64,000 nt of DNA from contig CAVORB010000025.1 in NCBI GenBank assembly GCA_963698495.1, positions 122,129 through 186,128 of the forward strand. Reading direction: 5' to 3'. The notes under the pieces are model-generated. The model had not been told where the DNA came from, did no database searches, and saw only the letters and a list, made by a program, of their open reading frames with translations. A program made the translations under genes and the position numbers. Below are positions 63,893 to 64,000 of this stretch, piece after piece; positions within the stretch are counted from its first letter, which is position 1, and the number at the start of each line of letters is the position of its first letter. The stretch comes from CAVORB01 sp963698495. GTDB taxonomy: Bacteria > Pseudomonadota > Gammaproteobacteria > Chromatiales > Chromatiaceae.

Positions 63893-64000
63893 TCATCCGA
63901 GCGCCTCTGCCAGATAGTCCACGAACACCCGCACCTTGGCCGGAACGAACTGGCGCGAGGGCCACAGGGCCGAGAGCGGCAGGGGTCGCGTTTCGTAGCT
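63893..64000 (-). CDS. LysR-family regulator, C-terminal end only
   Basis: Only 35 codons remain before the window edge. The segment SYETRPLPLSALWPSRQFVPAKVRVFVDYLAEALG and stop is the typical end of the effector-binding domain of LysR regulators, where '[LM]-x-x-[LV]-[YW]-P...R.hp.KhR.FhD-h' recurs. The rest lies outside the window, so the regulon is unknown. Confidence 0.75.
   Translation of the reverse strand, partial: SYETRPLPLSALWPSRQFVPAKVRVFVDYLAEALG

Overview
The window is a GC-rich, gene-dense chromosomal segment of a gammaproteobacterium, most like a chemolithotrophic or facultatively anaerobic sulfur bacterium of the Chromatiales/Ectothiorhodospira type. This placement is inference. 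It rests on the housekeeping genes (UbiK, ComM, TruC, Rof, Lgt, a YgbA-like protein), the hydrogenase maturation genes hypA and hypB, a multihaem cytochrome operon, a Wolinella-type fumarate reductase, and two Gly/Tyr/Trp-rich secreted proteins resembling sulfur-globule proteins. No rRNA, tRNA, CRISPR array or intact transposon was seen.

Layout. 1-6.1 kb (minus): an operon of a membrane multihaem cytochrome/TPR protein, a VCBS/ASPIC (CRTAC1-like) protein and a TPR protein cut by the window edge. 6.2-10.8 kb: an ICMT-like membrane protein, a glycine-rich secreted protein, an AraC regulator-hypA-hypB cluster and small unknown genes. 11-19.5 kb (minus): glycogen phosphorylase with glutamate dehydrogenase, an ABC-F ATPase with a DUF2939 protein, and comM with ubiK. 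19.5-23.7 kb (plus): an ammonium-scavenging operon (TorF-like porin, glnK and two Amt transporters) with a good sigma-54 promoter and an NtrC-type site upstream. 23.7-33.3 kb: a CDGSH protein, an M20 amidohydrolase, an ArsR regulator, a hybrid kinase with a response regulator-PAS partner, truC, an HNH protein, a peroxiredoxin and an OmpR/EnvZ-like pair.

33.3-43.8 kb: a 30-codon membrane peptide gene with its own terminator, adk, a second hybrid kinase, several small conserved proteins, a SPOR-like protein, a dehydrogenase, a tandem HMA-like protein followed by two tiny genes, and a GST-rof pair. 43.75-46.2 kb is the accessory part: a 207-bp imperfect tandem duplication of the rof 3' end, an AT-rich two-gene insert, a remnant of a REP-associated transposase, and a HEPN/MNT toxin-antitoxin pair just downstream of thiC. 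thiC has a clear TPP riboswitch. 48.5-57.5 kb: a lytic transglycosylase, an MgtC/DUF4010 protein, gnd, then thiopurine methyltransferase, MotA/TolQ-like, OmpA-like and DAHP synthase genes. Four single-base frameshifts fall within about 3.5 kb here, which suggests either local sequence error or local decay. 58-64 kb: frdCAB, a LEA14-like lipoprotein, the second sulfur-globule-like protein, lgt, and the C-terminal end of a LysR-type regulator.

Together the genes suggest a cell that stores glycogen, scavenges ammonium under nitrogen limitation, can make NiFe hydrogenase and respires fumarate through a dihaem cytochrome b enzyme. It carries much two-component signalling. Reading frames in GC-rich DNA throw many long antisense shadows, and these were left out.
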